DNA from: Cystobasidiopsis lactophilus
Taxonomy: Eukaryota; Basidiomycota; Agaricostilbomycetes; Agaricostilbales; Chionosphaeraceae
Length of the DNA stretch: 64,000 bases
NCBI GenBank assembly: GCA_001599975.1
Contig: BCIO01000003.1
Coordinates: 1,178,001 to 1,242,000 of the forward strand
Reading direction: 5' to 3'
Every line of letters begins with the position of its first letter. The first letter of the stretch is position 1. The translations under genes were made by a program, and so were the position numbers. A model generated the notes under the pieces. It ran no database searches, was not told the DNA's origin, and was given only the letters and a program-made list of their open reading frames with translations. Positions 1 through 10,686 of this stretch are shown in pieces.

Positions 1-505
1 AGGTGCTCTATACGCCCACCGCCGTCTTGGTCTGCTAGCCAACGATGCAGAGACGTGGAGAACCAGATGCCGCATGTGTTCAGATGTAACTCTCTCAGTG
101 CGCTCGGGGAGCAGTGATTGAGGAACTTGCTGAGCTGGAGGTGCGAGTTGCCCGTGAGCGATAGCGTCCTTAATTGCGATGCGGGGTGCGACAATGCCGC
201 CGAAAAGAGCGATGCCACAGGTGAGCTCTCGTCTAAGGTGATGTCGTTGGAGTTGAGGTACAAGCTGGTCAGTGTCGGCGGGAATTGGTAGGGCGGTTGT
301 GATGGGAGCAGCAGGTACTTGATAAGGAACAGAAGGCCGCGATCGGTAATGCCATTGGACGCTGGTCGTCCTGTCAGCTCTCCCCTACGAATGAGCATGC
401 TATCACTGCCCACCGAGGCTCAGTTCGGTTAGTCCGGCATGCTTGCCCTTCTGCCGAAGATCGTACAACCCCGCGCCTGGCGATTCCGCTGAGCGGCCGT
501 CTGCG
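1..505 (-). CDS. Leucine-rich-repeat protein, C-terminal part, cut by the window edge
   Basis: Reading the minus strand from 505 to 1 gives LRR-like sequence in one frame after removing one intron at 371-413 (GTGGGC...CTGACAG). Repeats visible are GLTELSLG, LTSLYLNSNDIT, LRTLSLTGN and LRELHLNTCGIW, each with the LxxLxLxxN spacing of ribonuclease-inhibitor or AMN1-type LRRs. No ATG lies in this stretch, so the gene must start further right. A possible first exon with the protein start MANWSFDFVF lies at about 656-826, but I could not join it in phase. The 3' end lies beyond position 1. The family is clear; the cellular role cannot be told from this fragment. Confidence 0.6.
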
Positions 506-1086
506 CTAGAGAAAGCAATTTAGCCTACAAAGTATCTCGAGACCAGAGTCTCCTAAGTCGTTGTGGGAGACATTTAGAGAGCCTGGAGAAGATGGCCTTC
601 GTCATCAGCACCTTCGCCAGCACTGTTCCCAACAGCCGCCACTAACGCGTAGTAGACTTGATAGCTGCCAAAGCGCTGCGACCTCCTGCCAGTCCAAACT
701 GGAAACAGACAAAGGTTCAGAGCTGAGCTCTCGTGGGCAGTGAGCCATGCGCACCAAGCCATCATCAATAAGGTTCAGCGTTTCTTCGGCCGGCGAAAAC
801 ACGAAATCGAACGACCAGTTGGCCATCTGGATTCTCCTTACAACCTGTTGTGGCAGACAAAGAGAAAGGGCCAGCAGGCGTCAATTTGGTCGGCCCAACA
901 GTTTACCCGTCTTCACTGCCAAACTCCTTGGCCTCAGGTTGCTCCTAAGCGTCCATCGTTGTCAGCTGAAGAGTCTGTTGTATCCAAACTATAACCACCT
1001 CTTGACAGACGAGAACTTTCGTGAGTCGGCCCGATGTGCCTTCATGACATGAAAAGCTCAGCGAAAACCCTGGCGACTCCCAGACT

Positions 1087-2256
1087 ATGGCTAAATATGC
1101 TGGCTGTGAGTAAATCAAGCACCGTCCGGAATGATATCTGAGCTGAAAGCCTGGCCAAACCAGCGAAATTCGTCTTTTTGACCGATTTCGGTGAGTGCCC
1201 ATTGGATGCGTTTTTCGAGGCCCCTGTTCATCGCGCTTGTCAGATGGCACTATCACTGCAAGTACCTCGCTGTTGCGTATCGAGTCGCTGGCTCATGACC
1301 AGCATCTTTGAACAGGAAGAGGTTGGTTCATCCAGCCTCTGACTTCTTCTCGCAACGTGTCCTCACATCCTTCGACCTTAGGACAGCAACGATCACATGA
1401 CTGATAACCTGGGATATGGTGTTGCTAAGCGAAAGGAAGGCAATGCGGACATCTTGGAAGGTCGCAAATGCTTCCGGTAGGTCGTTCTAGCTGGTGCCCA
1501 TTTCATACTGAGACGGTATTCAGCGACGCTTTTCGGGAAATGCTGGAGTCGGTCAACGCCAACTACACCTTTGAAGAGTGTCGCCAGGTTGTGACCAAAA
1601 GTAGGCGCTGGCAGCTGGCTGTTGGTTCGCATGGGAAACTTACACACAGATGCTGCCAGACATCAAGCTGGACCCTGGCTTCAAGGACTTTCTGGAGTGG
1701 GCCGATTCGGTCAACGTTCCCGTTGTGATTGTCTCTTCCGGCATGCAGCCCATTATTCGTTCCATCCTGGGCAACTTGATTGGCGAAGAGGCCGCGGCCA
1801 AAGTGCGTCCGCACAGCCAGGGCACATGTGTAGCCTACGACTTACACAGATATATGCCAGATTGACATTATTGCCAACGACGCTCATATCAAGCCCGATG
1901 GGCACTTCGAGATCGTCTATCGCCACCCAGAGTCGCCCTTTGGCCATGACAAGTCCAAGGCACTGCGGCCATATGCTGAGCTGCCTGCTGATCAGCGACC
2001 GCACATTTTCTTTGCGGGAGATGGCGTCAGTGATGCCAGCGCAGCCGGCGAGTCCGATATTTTGTTTGTCAAGATGAAGCCCGACAAATCGAACGACCTT
2101 GCCGTCCACTGCCAGAGGAACTCGATTCCTTTCCTGCCCTTCACCACATTCACTCAAGTGCGCGACAAGATGGCTCCTGTCGTGTCCGGGCAAGCGACGA
2201 TGGAGAGCTTGGTGGCGGAGGCCGTGGCCAACGAATCCAAGCCCGTGTCCGCCTAA
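1087..2256 (+). CDS. HAD-superfamily phosphatase (phosphoserine-phosphatase-like)
   Basis: Model: exons 1087-1105, 1143-1190, 1244-1257, 1382-1476, 1524-1587, 1650-1802 and 1861-2256, about 262 residues. The first HAD motif is plain (FLTDFDGTIT, nucleophile Asp in DFDGT), followed by DSNDHMTDNLG, the second motif IVSSGM and the Asp-containing third motif FFAGDGVSDASAA. This matches the fungal HAD group related to phosphoserine phosphatase and MtnX, which hydrolyse small phosphate esters; the substrate cannot be read from sequence. DFDGT is assembled across an intron onto a 14-base exon, and the next intron (1258-1381) uses a GC donor, GCAAGT. The 19-base first exon is the least certain part. 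It is followed head-to-tail by RPAP1. Confidence 0.82.
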
Positions 2257-2413
2257 ACAACTTTGTAGACCGCGTTCGAAAATTAGACCATTATAGACCA
2301 ATTTGCATTCCATGGGCGACCAGCCCTGTCGACTTTTTTGTCTTCGAGCCGGTCATTGGCATCTCTGCTGCTCTCTTTGTCAGCGCCACCATCTGTTTCG
2401 GCCAACTTTGGTT

Positions 2414-5400
2414 ATGGAAGGGGGCAGGGGCCGCTTGCCTGACTTCGAAGAAGACTTTAAAGCGTTCCAAAGCTCAGCGGCAGCTTCCAAACCGGCCTCT
2501 CGACCCAAGTCGAAATTTGCCCAGCAACGAAAGGCGCAAGCCGAGTCTGCCTTGTTCCCCAATGCCGAGCGCTTTACTTTCGATCAAAGTGTTTTTCAGC
2601 AAGAAGAACCTTCGATCGCGGACCCGCAGATAGGCTTGATAGGCAGCATCAAGGAGAAGCTGCCCTCGAATCTTCCTGTCCTTCCGCCGAAGGCGCCTCA
2701 ATACCCTGTCGCCGGCGGTTTTCCCCGCTCTTTGGCCAGGAAGGCGTCTAAACCGAAAATCAATGTCCCTCAAGAGCCAGAGGCAGAGGAGGATGGCGAA
2801 GAGCCGCCGCAAGGAACTTTGATTGAGGATGAGCAGATGCGCGAAGAGATTGCTGAAGAGACGGACGCCATCCTGGCTTCTCTGTCGGCAGAAGAGATCG
2901 CCGAAGCGCAAGAAGAGCTCAAAGCCTCGCTCTCGCCGGATCTGTTGGAATTTCTGATGAAACGCCAGCCAAAGCCCGCGAAGCAACGTACGTTTTCTCC
3001 TTTGAAATGGTAGCCTGTCATTTATCTACGTTCGATAAGAGTTGGCGTCATCTTCGCTTTCGAAAGAGCTGGCTGGCCACTACTTCTCCGAACTCAAGCC
3101 GAAGAGCCCGCTGCCGCCCAAAGCTGAGATTACGTTCGATGTTAACGGCAACTTGGTGGCCACCGAGACCCATGACGATCATGCTCACACTCCTCACGAG
3201 CATCACTCTCACGACACCCAGCATTTCACGTTGCCTCGACTGCGATCTTTGCTGCAGTCCTCCGTGGTCCAGCAGCGACTGCAGGCTCTCCAGCTTTCGG
3301 CCAAAATCATCAGGCGGCACGGCCATCTTAAAGAAGTCGCCAGGCTCCAGGAAGGCCTTTGCCCTACAGTCTGCCAAATTCTGAGCCGAAACACGAACAA
3401 CTTGGGTTTGCTCAGTGCCGCCCTGGCGATCGTGCAGGGCATCGCGCAGACTGAGGCGAGCGCGGCTGTCTTACTCAGCGCCACGCCCTCCATCCTCGAC
3501 TCGCTTTCCAAGTTGATGTCGCCGTCGTCCCCCTTTACCGAGGACCGAGCCCAGCTCGCTCCGGGCTTGCAAGCCATCATTTCCTTCTGCTCTGCCGCCA
3601 CCACAGCCGATGCCATTTTAGACCATCCAAGCCTTCTCCGATACGCGTTCGATTTCTTCCTCAAAGTCTCTTGGCCGCCCTCGCATAGCTCGCCTGTGCC
3701 GCAACCGGCTGTTTTGGAGGCTCTGGCTGCTCTGGCGGCCCAGTCTCGCGACTTTGCCACCCGAGTCAATGGTCTCGGAGCGGTGGATTTTTGCTTGCGG
3801 TTTTTTGCCATGCCGTATTGGGACTTGGAGGAAGGAGAAGCCGGCCAACACGGGCGCCAGGCAATGATCGGGTTGCTCGGCCTGTTAGCTGACCTGGCGC
3901 AGTATGGGATAGGTTTGGAGCATCGGGGCAAGATCTGGTTGACGCAATTCGAACTGGCAAGGGCTTCGCAGCAAGCTGACAGGGAGCTGGACGCAGCTTG
4001 GTTCAAGTTGGTCAACCTCTGGCTCGTGGCCGCGCAAGACCCGCATGTCCAGACACCGCCTCATTCTCTGCTCTGGACGCAGGTCGAGATTATCGGTCGC
4101 GACCTAGCGCCGGCGCTCGCCAAAGCGGCCGAGTTGCCGGCCGCTGTCGCCGTCCAGCTCGCGCAATGCTGCCGTTCTTGGAACGAATGCCTCCGCCTCT
4201 ACTCTCCATCCACGTCAACTCTATCCTTTCCTCTTGAGCCTTCGACGTCAGCCAGAGAGCTTCTCGCGAGCGACTCCAAGACGATGGACGACCTCAAAGC
4301 TGAGCTTCTGCTCTGGTCTCTCCTATGCTCCAAGCAATCTGGAATGAAAGACGGGCTGGACGAACCGACAAGGTTGGCCGTGGTGGACTGGGTCGTGTCA
4401 AAGGCAACGCGGCGGCCGTTCGACAGCATCTTGCTCTCCATGCTCAAGCCGGCGTCGCTCCGCTCTTCCCTGGCTGCCATCGGCTATCTCACACCTGAAT
4501 CCGCTTCACATCTTCCAGTTCTCCTCCGGTTCCTTCTTCCCCTCCTCAGCCCTTCTCCTGCCGGCGGCATTCCGCTCGAGACGGTTAACAGCACCTTGGC
4601 TCCTCTCTTCACCTGGCCACTCACTTCTGCGCCCTACATCGCCACTCCCAAATCGATGGAGAAGACTGGGCGGCTCATCAACCAGCCCGACGAGGCCGCA
4701 TGGTCCAAAGCGTGGCCCCTCACTTTGACCCTCGACCAACTCTATCAGCCTTCACTTTCTATTTGGAAGGCCTTGCCTGAGTCTTGGACTTATAACGAGA
4801 CGCAAGTGGTGCAAGCAGCCTTGACCCTGCAGGCTGCCGTGCTGTCTGGTCTTGGTGGGTGCTCGGTCTTTCCCCGTGAACTGCTGTTCTTAGGCATTCG
4901 GTTCGACTCACAGACCAATGCGATCTCAAGCACCTTCTACCTTCAAGTCCAAGCTTGCTGCGGGAGCTGGCGCGGGTCTACCTCTTGGCGCAAAACGACG
5001 AGCGGCCCTCCATCTCTCCCAACCTCGAGCGGCCCGTCTTTCAAGATGACCAAGTCAGCTCTCTGATCACCTCCTTACTCTCCCACCTCTCCACTTTGCC
5101 CTTCGACCAAGCCGCCACTCAAGACTCCGGCTTGTTCACGCTCTTTTCAGACTTGGTCGCGCTCTACGACGCCGCTTCCCTGGGCGACTCCACCTTCGGC
5201 TCGGCCGTCCTCTCTGTCGCCTTAGACACCCGCTACCCGCCCGACTACCGCCGCTTGCTCTTCGTGGACTACGCCCACCTGCTCAAAACCCTCACGGCGC
5301 CTTTCCCAGCCCATTTGGAGCTCGACAGCCAGCCGGACGAGAAGGCCGAACCGGTCCTCTCTGCCCTCGTCTCCGCCTTTGAATCGGGCTCAATCACCAA

Positions 5401-5524
5401 GGAGAAGAACCCGGGCTTGGTCGCGTTCGCGGTGCACCATTTGAGGCGGGCGAAGGCGAGGGAGGAGAAGTGGGCCAAGACGCTCTCGTCCGACCAAGGG
5501 CTCAAGGTGGCAACGTGGCTCTGA
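2414..5524 (+). CDS. RPAP1: RNA polymerase II-associated protein 1 (RPAP1/Rba50)
   Basis: Exons 2414-2987, 3067-4854 and 4914-5524 give about 990 residues in frame. The N-terminal part carries the RPAP1 N-domain signature (IDDE-like acidic stretch, EEIAEAQEELKASLSPDLLEFL), followed by the RPAP1 C-domain (ITFDVNGNLV, then HHSHDTQHFTLPRLRSLLQS) and a long helical repeat region ending in the conserved HHLRRAKAREEKW. In yeast and human the protein links RNA polymerase II to chaperones during assembly and nuclear import. An upstream in-frame ATG at 2303 exists, but 2414 (MEGGRGRLPDFEEDF) begins the conserved sequence and is preferred. Housekeeping gene; length is normal for fungi. Confidence 0.88.
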
Positions 5525-5939
5525 ATCCTTGCAAGTGCTCTAGAAGAGTCTTTCGCAAGGACTTGGCGAGGGGCGGGCGCCTTGCGAAAATTCCAGATCC
5601 TTAAAAAGGCGCCGCGACAGAATTTGCCCTTCAGACCACCGCCCATGAACTCTGAACCTAACAAAACAAAAGAAAGAAGAAAAGACCCAGGCCGCCGAGA
5701 AATGCTAGTAGAACACAGGAGCCGGAAAACCCGAGAGGACTCTGTAAAGAATTTACACAGACGAAGGGCTGAAAGGACGATGCGTTTGAAGAAGGTGCTT
5801 AGTGTTGTTGTTTGGTTTGAATGCGTTTGCTTGGTGAAAGAAGCTCCCATCGGAGTTTGGCGTTTGCGTTGCTTTGCTCTGGGAGTGGTCATCGCCACCG
5901 CCTCTTTTGAGAAAACCCGCAACTCTTGAAGGGACCCAT
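5525..5939. other. Convergent intergenic region, RPAP1 and homeobox 3' ends
   Basis: Lies between the stop codons of RPAP1 (+) and the homeobox gene (-). Small reading frames here have no family resemblance. Probably both 3' UTRs. Confidence 0.5.
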
Positions 5940-7643
5940 TTAGCGCAAAGCCCAAACCGAGTGTCCGACGCCACCCCCAAACGCCTGCTGGACCGGGAAA
6001 GTAGGGGAGGACGAGAAGGGCATTTGAGGGGGCAAAGTGAGGTAAGTCGCAGAAGGCCTCCTCCCTCCCAATCCGGTGGGTAAGAAGGGGCTGGGGTGCA
6101 GGGCGTAGTTGGGAGTGGGCGACACTTCAACGTACGAGTCGTGCGTGCGGTAGTGGTCGGAAGCGAAGAGGGCCGAGGTGCTGGAAGAGGAGCGGCGGGA
6201 GGAAGAGGCGTAGTGGTGGTAAGACGAGGGCGAGGTGAGGCCGGGGTAATAAGGCGTAGGGGAATGGGGGCGGGGTTGGGTTGGGAAGGTGTAAGGCTGG
6301 CCGTCGACGGTGAAGGAGTGCGAAGGGGGAGGAGGGGTGGTGAAGGCGTAATGGTTTTCAGCCGGGGGAGGGGTGTCAACTGAGCTTTGGGGAGGGGTGG
6401 GCGAGTCGCCGGCGCCGCCGATTGGGAAGGCAGCCGCGCTGGGTCGAAAGTCCTCCTCTTGCCTTGTCATTGGCAGGTAGTGAGGAGGAGGAGGGGAAGA
6501 AGCGTGCTGGTGGAGGACCTTGAAGGTTCGTCGGTGAGGAGGAGGAGGCAGAGCGTCGACGGTGGGGGAGTAGGTCGGGTCCAAGTCGTCGTCCTCCTCG
6601 GAGCAGAGCGTCTCGCCGACCTCCCTCTCCTCCGCCATTGCCACCGGGGGCGTGGGCAGGCGCTGGGGCGGTTTAGAGGCGGCGGCTGCTCGCCTGGGAG
6701 GTGCTTTGGGCTTGACGACGCGCTGGGCGGCTTTTTTGGGCGCCGCGTCCTTGGAGCTGCCACTGCCGCCGGTGGCTGGCTCGTAGCCTTCCTTGCCGAG
6801 CACGCGGCGGCGCGCGTTGATGAACCTGTTCGTTTCGTCAAGGGAAGACACTTTGGTCAGGAGGGAGGACGAGGCGCGAACCAGTTGGAGACCTGTAAGG
6901 GGTCAATTTTGCCGAAAGCTGAGCATTTTGGAGCAGCTAGAGTAGGGTTGCCATCCTCACCTGAGTAGTGTTCAGTCCACTGTGAGTAAAGAGGACTTAG
7001 AAGTTAGAGACGGGGGCGACGCTCTGAGGGGGTGACCCAAACTCACGTCTCCTTCTCGAGCCGCTTCTTCTCGTGCGGGTCCGGGTAAGGGTTCGAAGCG
7101 TGGTCCAAGATCCATTCTCTGAGGATGTCCGTCGCTGTGGACCCAACTATCTACCTTAGCACAGGAGGGAGGAAAGTGCTCAAAGGGGAGGAGCGTCGCA
7201 CCTTGGGAAGGCAGCTTGCCCCTCTTCTGGCTGGCCTGCTTCACGGTCGACTTCTTGCGCTTGTAGCACGACGACCCAGGCTTGGGCGTGTAGCTCGGCT
7301 CCTTCTTGTCGTCGTCCTCGATCGAAGGGCTGGGCGAGGGCGACCTCTCTTCCACTGGGGCAGGGGGAGGAGGCTGGAATAGGGCGGCGGGTGGCATGGC
7401 TAAAGGCTCGTCGGTGGAAATCGTGATGAAAGGCTGCGTCCCCTCGAAAGAGTGTCACTGGTTGTTCTAGACCAAAGGAGAAGGGGTGAGGCGCACCTGA
7501 TTCGATTTCACAAACAGCGGCGGCGGGCTCGGAGGAACAGGGCTGCTATAGTCGACAACGTAGGCGCTGCTCTCGTCCAAAGAGCTGTAATCCGAAGCCG
7601 TGGACGATGGCGATTGATCAAAGAGGAGCAGCAGCGGCTCCAT
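5940..7643 (-). CDS. TALE-class homeodomain transcription factor
   Basis: Spliced model from 7643 down: exons 7497-7643, 7202-7442, 7047-7134, 6961-6979, 6882-6892 and 5940-6825, about 463 residues. Residues of roughly 115-177 form a homeodomain with the three-residue TALE insertion: KRGKLPSQATDILREW, DHASNPYPDPHEKKRL and VSNWFINARRR. This resembles yeast CUP9/TOS8 and other single TALE factors, which are nuclear DNA-binding repressors or activators. The rest is low-complexity: an acidic and Ser-rich N-terminus and a Pro/Ser-rich tail of almost 300 residues. The homeodomain is cut by introns after GKLPSQ, after EKET, after TTQ and between Trp and Phe of helix 3, leaving exons of 19 and 11 bases. 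The start at 7643 (MEPLLLLFDQ) is the likeliest, but an upstream exon is possible. Confidence 0.83.
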
Positions 7644-8386
7644 TTTTTCCCTCTCAAACAAGGTTTTTGCCTGGGATCGGTGACGACGCAGAACACCCAA
7701 AAGATCGGTGGCGTGGACAGGGGTGGAGATCGCTAGGTTTCCACGACTTCTGGACTTTCCCAACTGCGATGGATAGGCCAGGGAGGGAGAAGAGGGAGAA
7801 GGAGCACAAAAATCGTTCAAGCAGCGGCGGAGGTCGAGGAATAATGAGATCGGGGCATTTCCAACCACGCTGCCTTTCCATTTAAGAGCGAGCATGAAGC
7901 ATGCCTACAAAGTGGCAAATCTCAGAGAAGAAACGCGCTGCAAGCGAGCTTGTTTAAAACCGTCCGAAATATCTCGCCGGGGTGTGACAACCCTCTCCAT
8001 CGATCTTGGTCTTCTAGGTTCCGCTGAAGCACGTTTGAGAGACAGGCAGGGTCTCTTAGATCCAACCGAAAAGTGCATCTCCGACAGTGAACGTAAACAC
8101 AGGTGGCAAAAGATCGATTTGGGGAAGGACGAAGATCGATAAAAAGTTGACAGGTCGTTTGATGATTGAATGGGGGCGGGAAGCAATCTCGGAGCACGTC
8201 GAAGCGGAGAGCCTGTCAAACTCGCAGTCCGTCACACAGGCAATAGCAGGCAGGCAAGATAAGCACGCAAGGTGGTGATGGAGCTGGAAGAAGAGAGGAG
8301 TTCGACTCAGAGTCTCCTATCTCCTCGCCTTCCGGGCGAGACTGAGGACTCTCGCTCTCTCACCACCATTCAATGAAAGCACGCAA
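7644..8386. promoter_or_regulatory. Divergent promoter region, homeobox / DUF4203 genes
   Basis: About 740 bases between two outward-facing start codons. No supported gene. The right-hand part, just upstream of the DUF4203 start, is pyrimidine-rich and contains an inverted repeat described separately. Confidence 0.45.
8309..8352 (+). repeat. Inverted repeat in the 5' leader of the DUF4203 gene
   Basis: CTCGCC (8324-8329) and GGCGAG (8335-8340) face each other across a 5-base loop, and AGAGTC (8309-8314) pairs with GACTCT (8347-8352) outside. A folded RNA leader about 35-78 bases before the start codon is possible; no function is shown. Confidence 0.4.
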
Positions 8387-10417
8387 ATGTCCGGAGTCGG
8401 CCTGAGTGAGCCCTCCCTACTCTTCTACCCTAGGCAAAGAGCAATAGAATTGAAAGTGGACGACAAGTCACCCGCTTGCTGGCCGAGCAAACGTCGGCCC
8501 CGACCAAGGTCTTCTTCACCGTCCTCCTCACCCTCCTGGCCCTCTTCGAGCTCGGCGCCGGCGTCGAAGGCCTCAGGTGGCTCCACCATGTGGGCAAGAC
8601 GACCGGCCAGAGCGAGAGCCGGCCTTGGTTCGCGTCTGGCTTGGGCGGCTTGATTGGCGGGGCCCTCTTCGTTGGTCAGTTCACTGTTTCCAACGAAAGC
8701 AACGTCGTAGGAGGCTCAGAGCGATGAGACAGACACCTTGGTCGTTTTCATCATTTTCATCGTTGCCTCCGAACAGTCGGCTTCCGCTGACGCCCACGAC
8801 CCCTTGACCTCGGCCGCGCTCATCATCATCCTCATCTGCTGCGGCTTGGTCGGCGCGGTCATTGGTGGCCGATGGGTGTGGTCCGGCCGGGCCATGCTAG
8901 GTCTCACTGGAGCGCTGGCCTTCGCCTGCCTGATCGCCGTCTCGCTCCACATGTCCACGCTGATGCCCAAGATCGTGCTGCTCACCATCGCCCTCGTCCT
9001 CTCCTTGATCTTCGCCGTCCTGCTCTTCGTCCCCCAGTTCAAGCTCTCGCCACCCACCTCCTCCCGCGCCTTGTGCTTCCAGTGCGCTTTCCTCGGTGCC
9101 TTCCTCCTAGGCTGCGCCATTTCCATCTGGAAACCCGAGTTTGGATGGCTCGACGTCCCTTCCCTCTTTGTCGCTCAGGACGGCGTCTTCTCCCGCACCT
9201 CGGCCTCGCCTGAACCGGGCCAAGTGGTCTGCGACTGGAACTCGACCAAAGCCAAAGGCCTCCTAGCCGGCTTGTGGCTCCTCGCCCTCCTCAGCTTCAC
9301 CTTCCAACTTTGGCGCTACTCGATCAACGGCGAGGACCCGGACTCGGCTTGGGACTCGTACCTCGGCACGTACATCAAGACGGAGAAGGAGGCCGACCAC
9401 TCCCTCAACGGCCGCCAGGGCGTCTACTCCCCGCCCCGCAACCTGTTCCAGAGGCTGTTTGGGAAGAGGCACTCGCCCTTGGCCAAGTTTGAACCGTTCC
9501 CGGATGAGGAGGCCGCGGTCGAGGGCGGCGGCGATAAAGGGGGAAACCTGAAGCGAAGTGGCAAGCCGGCGAGATATGACCGGGACGACTTTGACGACCT
9601 GTCCGACGACTCGGACGAGGAGGACATCAAGAAGGCCTACCGCTCTTCCCTCTACGACGACTCGACCAGCTTTTCCACCTACGCCTCCACGGCCAAATAC
9701 CCCATCCGGCCAGCTTTGACCACGTACCAGAGCCGGCTGAGCAAGATGTCCGGAGAGACGCTGGTCGCCACTCCCTTTGACGAGCAGCCGCCTAAGAAAG
9801 TCAAGACGGTCCGAATGGCCTCCAGCCCGCTTGCCTCCCCGACTGTCGCTCGACCTCCCACCCCTCCTCGGCCTCGAATCGTTTCCGCACCTGTTTCTTA
9901 TTCAAGACAACCGCCAGTGTCACCTCCTGCGACAGCAACAGCGGCCCCTCCGGCTGAACCTACGCCCGCGCATGCCGCTCCGAGGCCCAGCTTGACTTTG
10001 AACAAACACGACCAGCCAAAGACTGGCACAGTCCGGTCCATCCTCAACATATTCGGGCAGTCCAAGCCCGCCAAAGCCCGCCGCCAGTCCTCCAATGGCT
10101 CAGTCATCAGCATGCAAGAGACCACCACTCCCACCACTCCCACCGCCGCCGCCGCAGTGGCGCCGATCGTCTCCTCGCCGACTGAAATATCGCCTCGGAC
10201 TGCAAGAGCACCGGGATTGGTCCCGGCCACGCCTTCGTTGATGAACGCCTTCGCGCGGGTGGAAGTGGCGCAAAGGGAGGCTCAGGCAGCCGCCTCGCGC
10301 CAGGCCACCCTCAACATCGAAGAGGTGGCGGACGAGGACGAAGAGGACGACGAGCATGCCCGCGCGGAGAAGAGGGCGCAGAGGGAGTTCGAGGCGATGC
10401 TGCACAGGAGGAACTAG
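8387..10417 (+). CDS. Multi-pass membrane protein with DUF4203 (TMEM198/TM7SF3-like) domain
   Basis: Exons 8387-8405, 8468-8674 and 8733-10417 give about 636 residues. The first ~270 residues hold about seven hydrophobic helices with the glycine-rich patterns of DUF4203 (GLGGLIGGALFV, CCGLVGAVIGGRWVW), a loop with a Cys (VVCDWN), and a last helix LWLLALLSFTFQLW. The remaining ~360 residues are hydrophilic, with an Asp-rich patch (DFDDLSDDSDEEDIKKAY) and Ser/Pro/Thr-rich segments, so probably a cytoplasmic tail. The short first exon (MSGVGL) and the intron 8406-8467 are inferred from phase, because the frame has no nearer ATG. The family has no firm biochemical function; human TMEM198 is linked to Wnt signalling, which need not apply in fungi. 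Confidence 0.75.
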
Positions 10418-10686
10418 GGCGACATGGCGCCCATGGACAATGCTTTATATTCCAAGCGCGCAACGATACACTCACGGCAAATCAGTACTTAATACATCTT
10501 GGGCTTCCTTCTGGCAGACGCTTGTATACGCTTTCTTGGCAATGGAACGATTAGAGGCTTCCTCGTGTACTAGCATTGGCCTTTCCCCAGATTCTGAGGA
10601 CTGGAGACCCGGGAGTGTGCGAAAAGAGTTTCCGTTACATGCTCGTAAAATACAAAGGGCATTAGTCGCCAGTTCTAACCAGGTGC

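Noticed and set aside
6096-6968. Plus-strand open frames opposite the homeobox gene
   Set aside because: Glycine/arginine-rich antisense shadows of the Pro/Ser-rich tail, a composition effect.
5940-10417. Homeobox gene as a mating-type (HD1/HD2) locus
   Set aside because: Basidiomycete mating loci carry a divergent pair of homeodomain genes; only one TALE gene is present, and its sequence resembles general CUP9/TOS8 factors.
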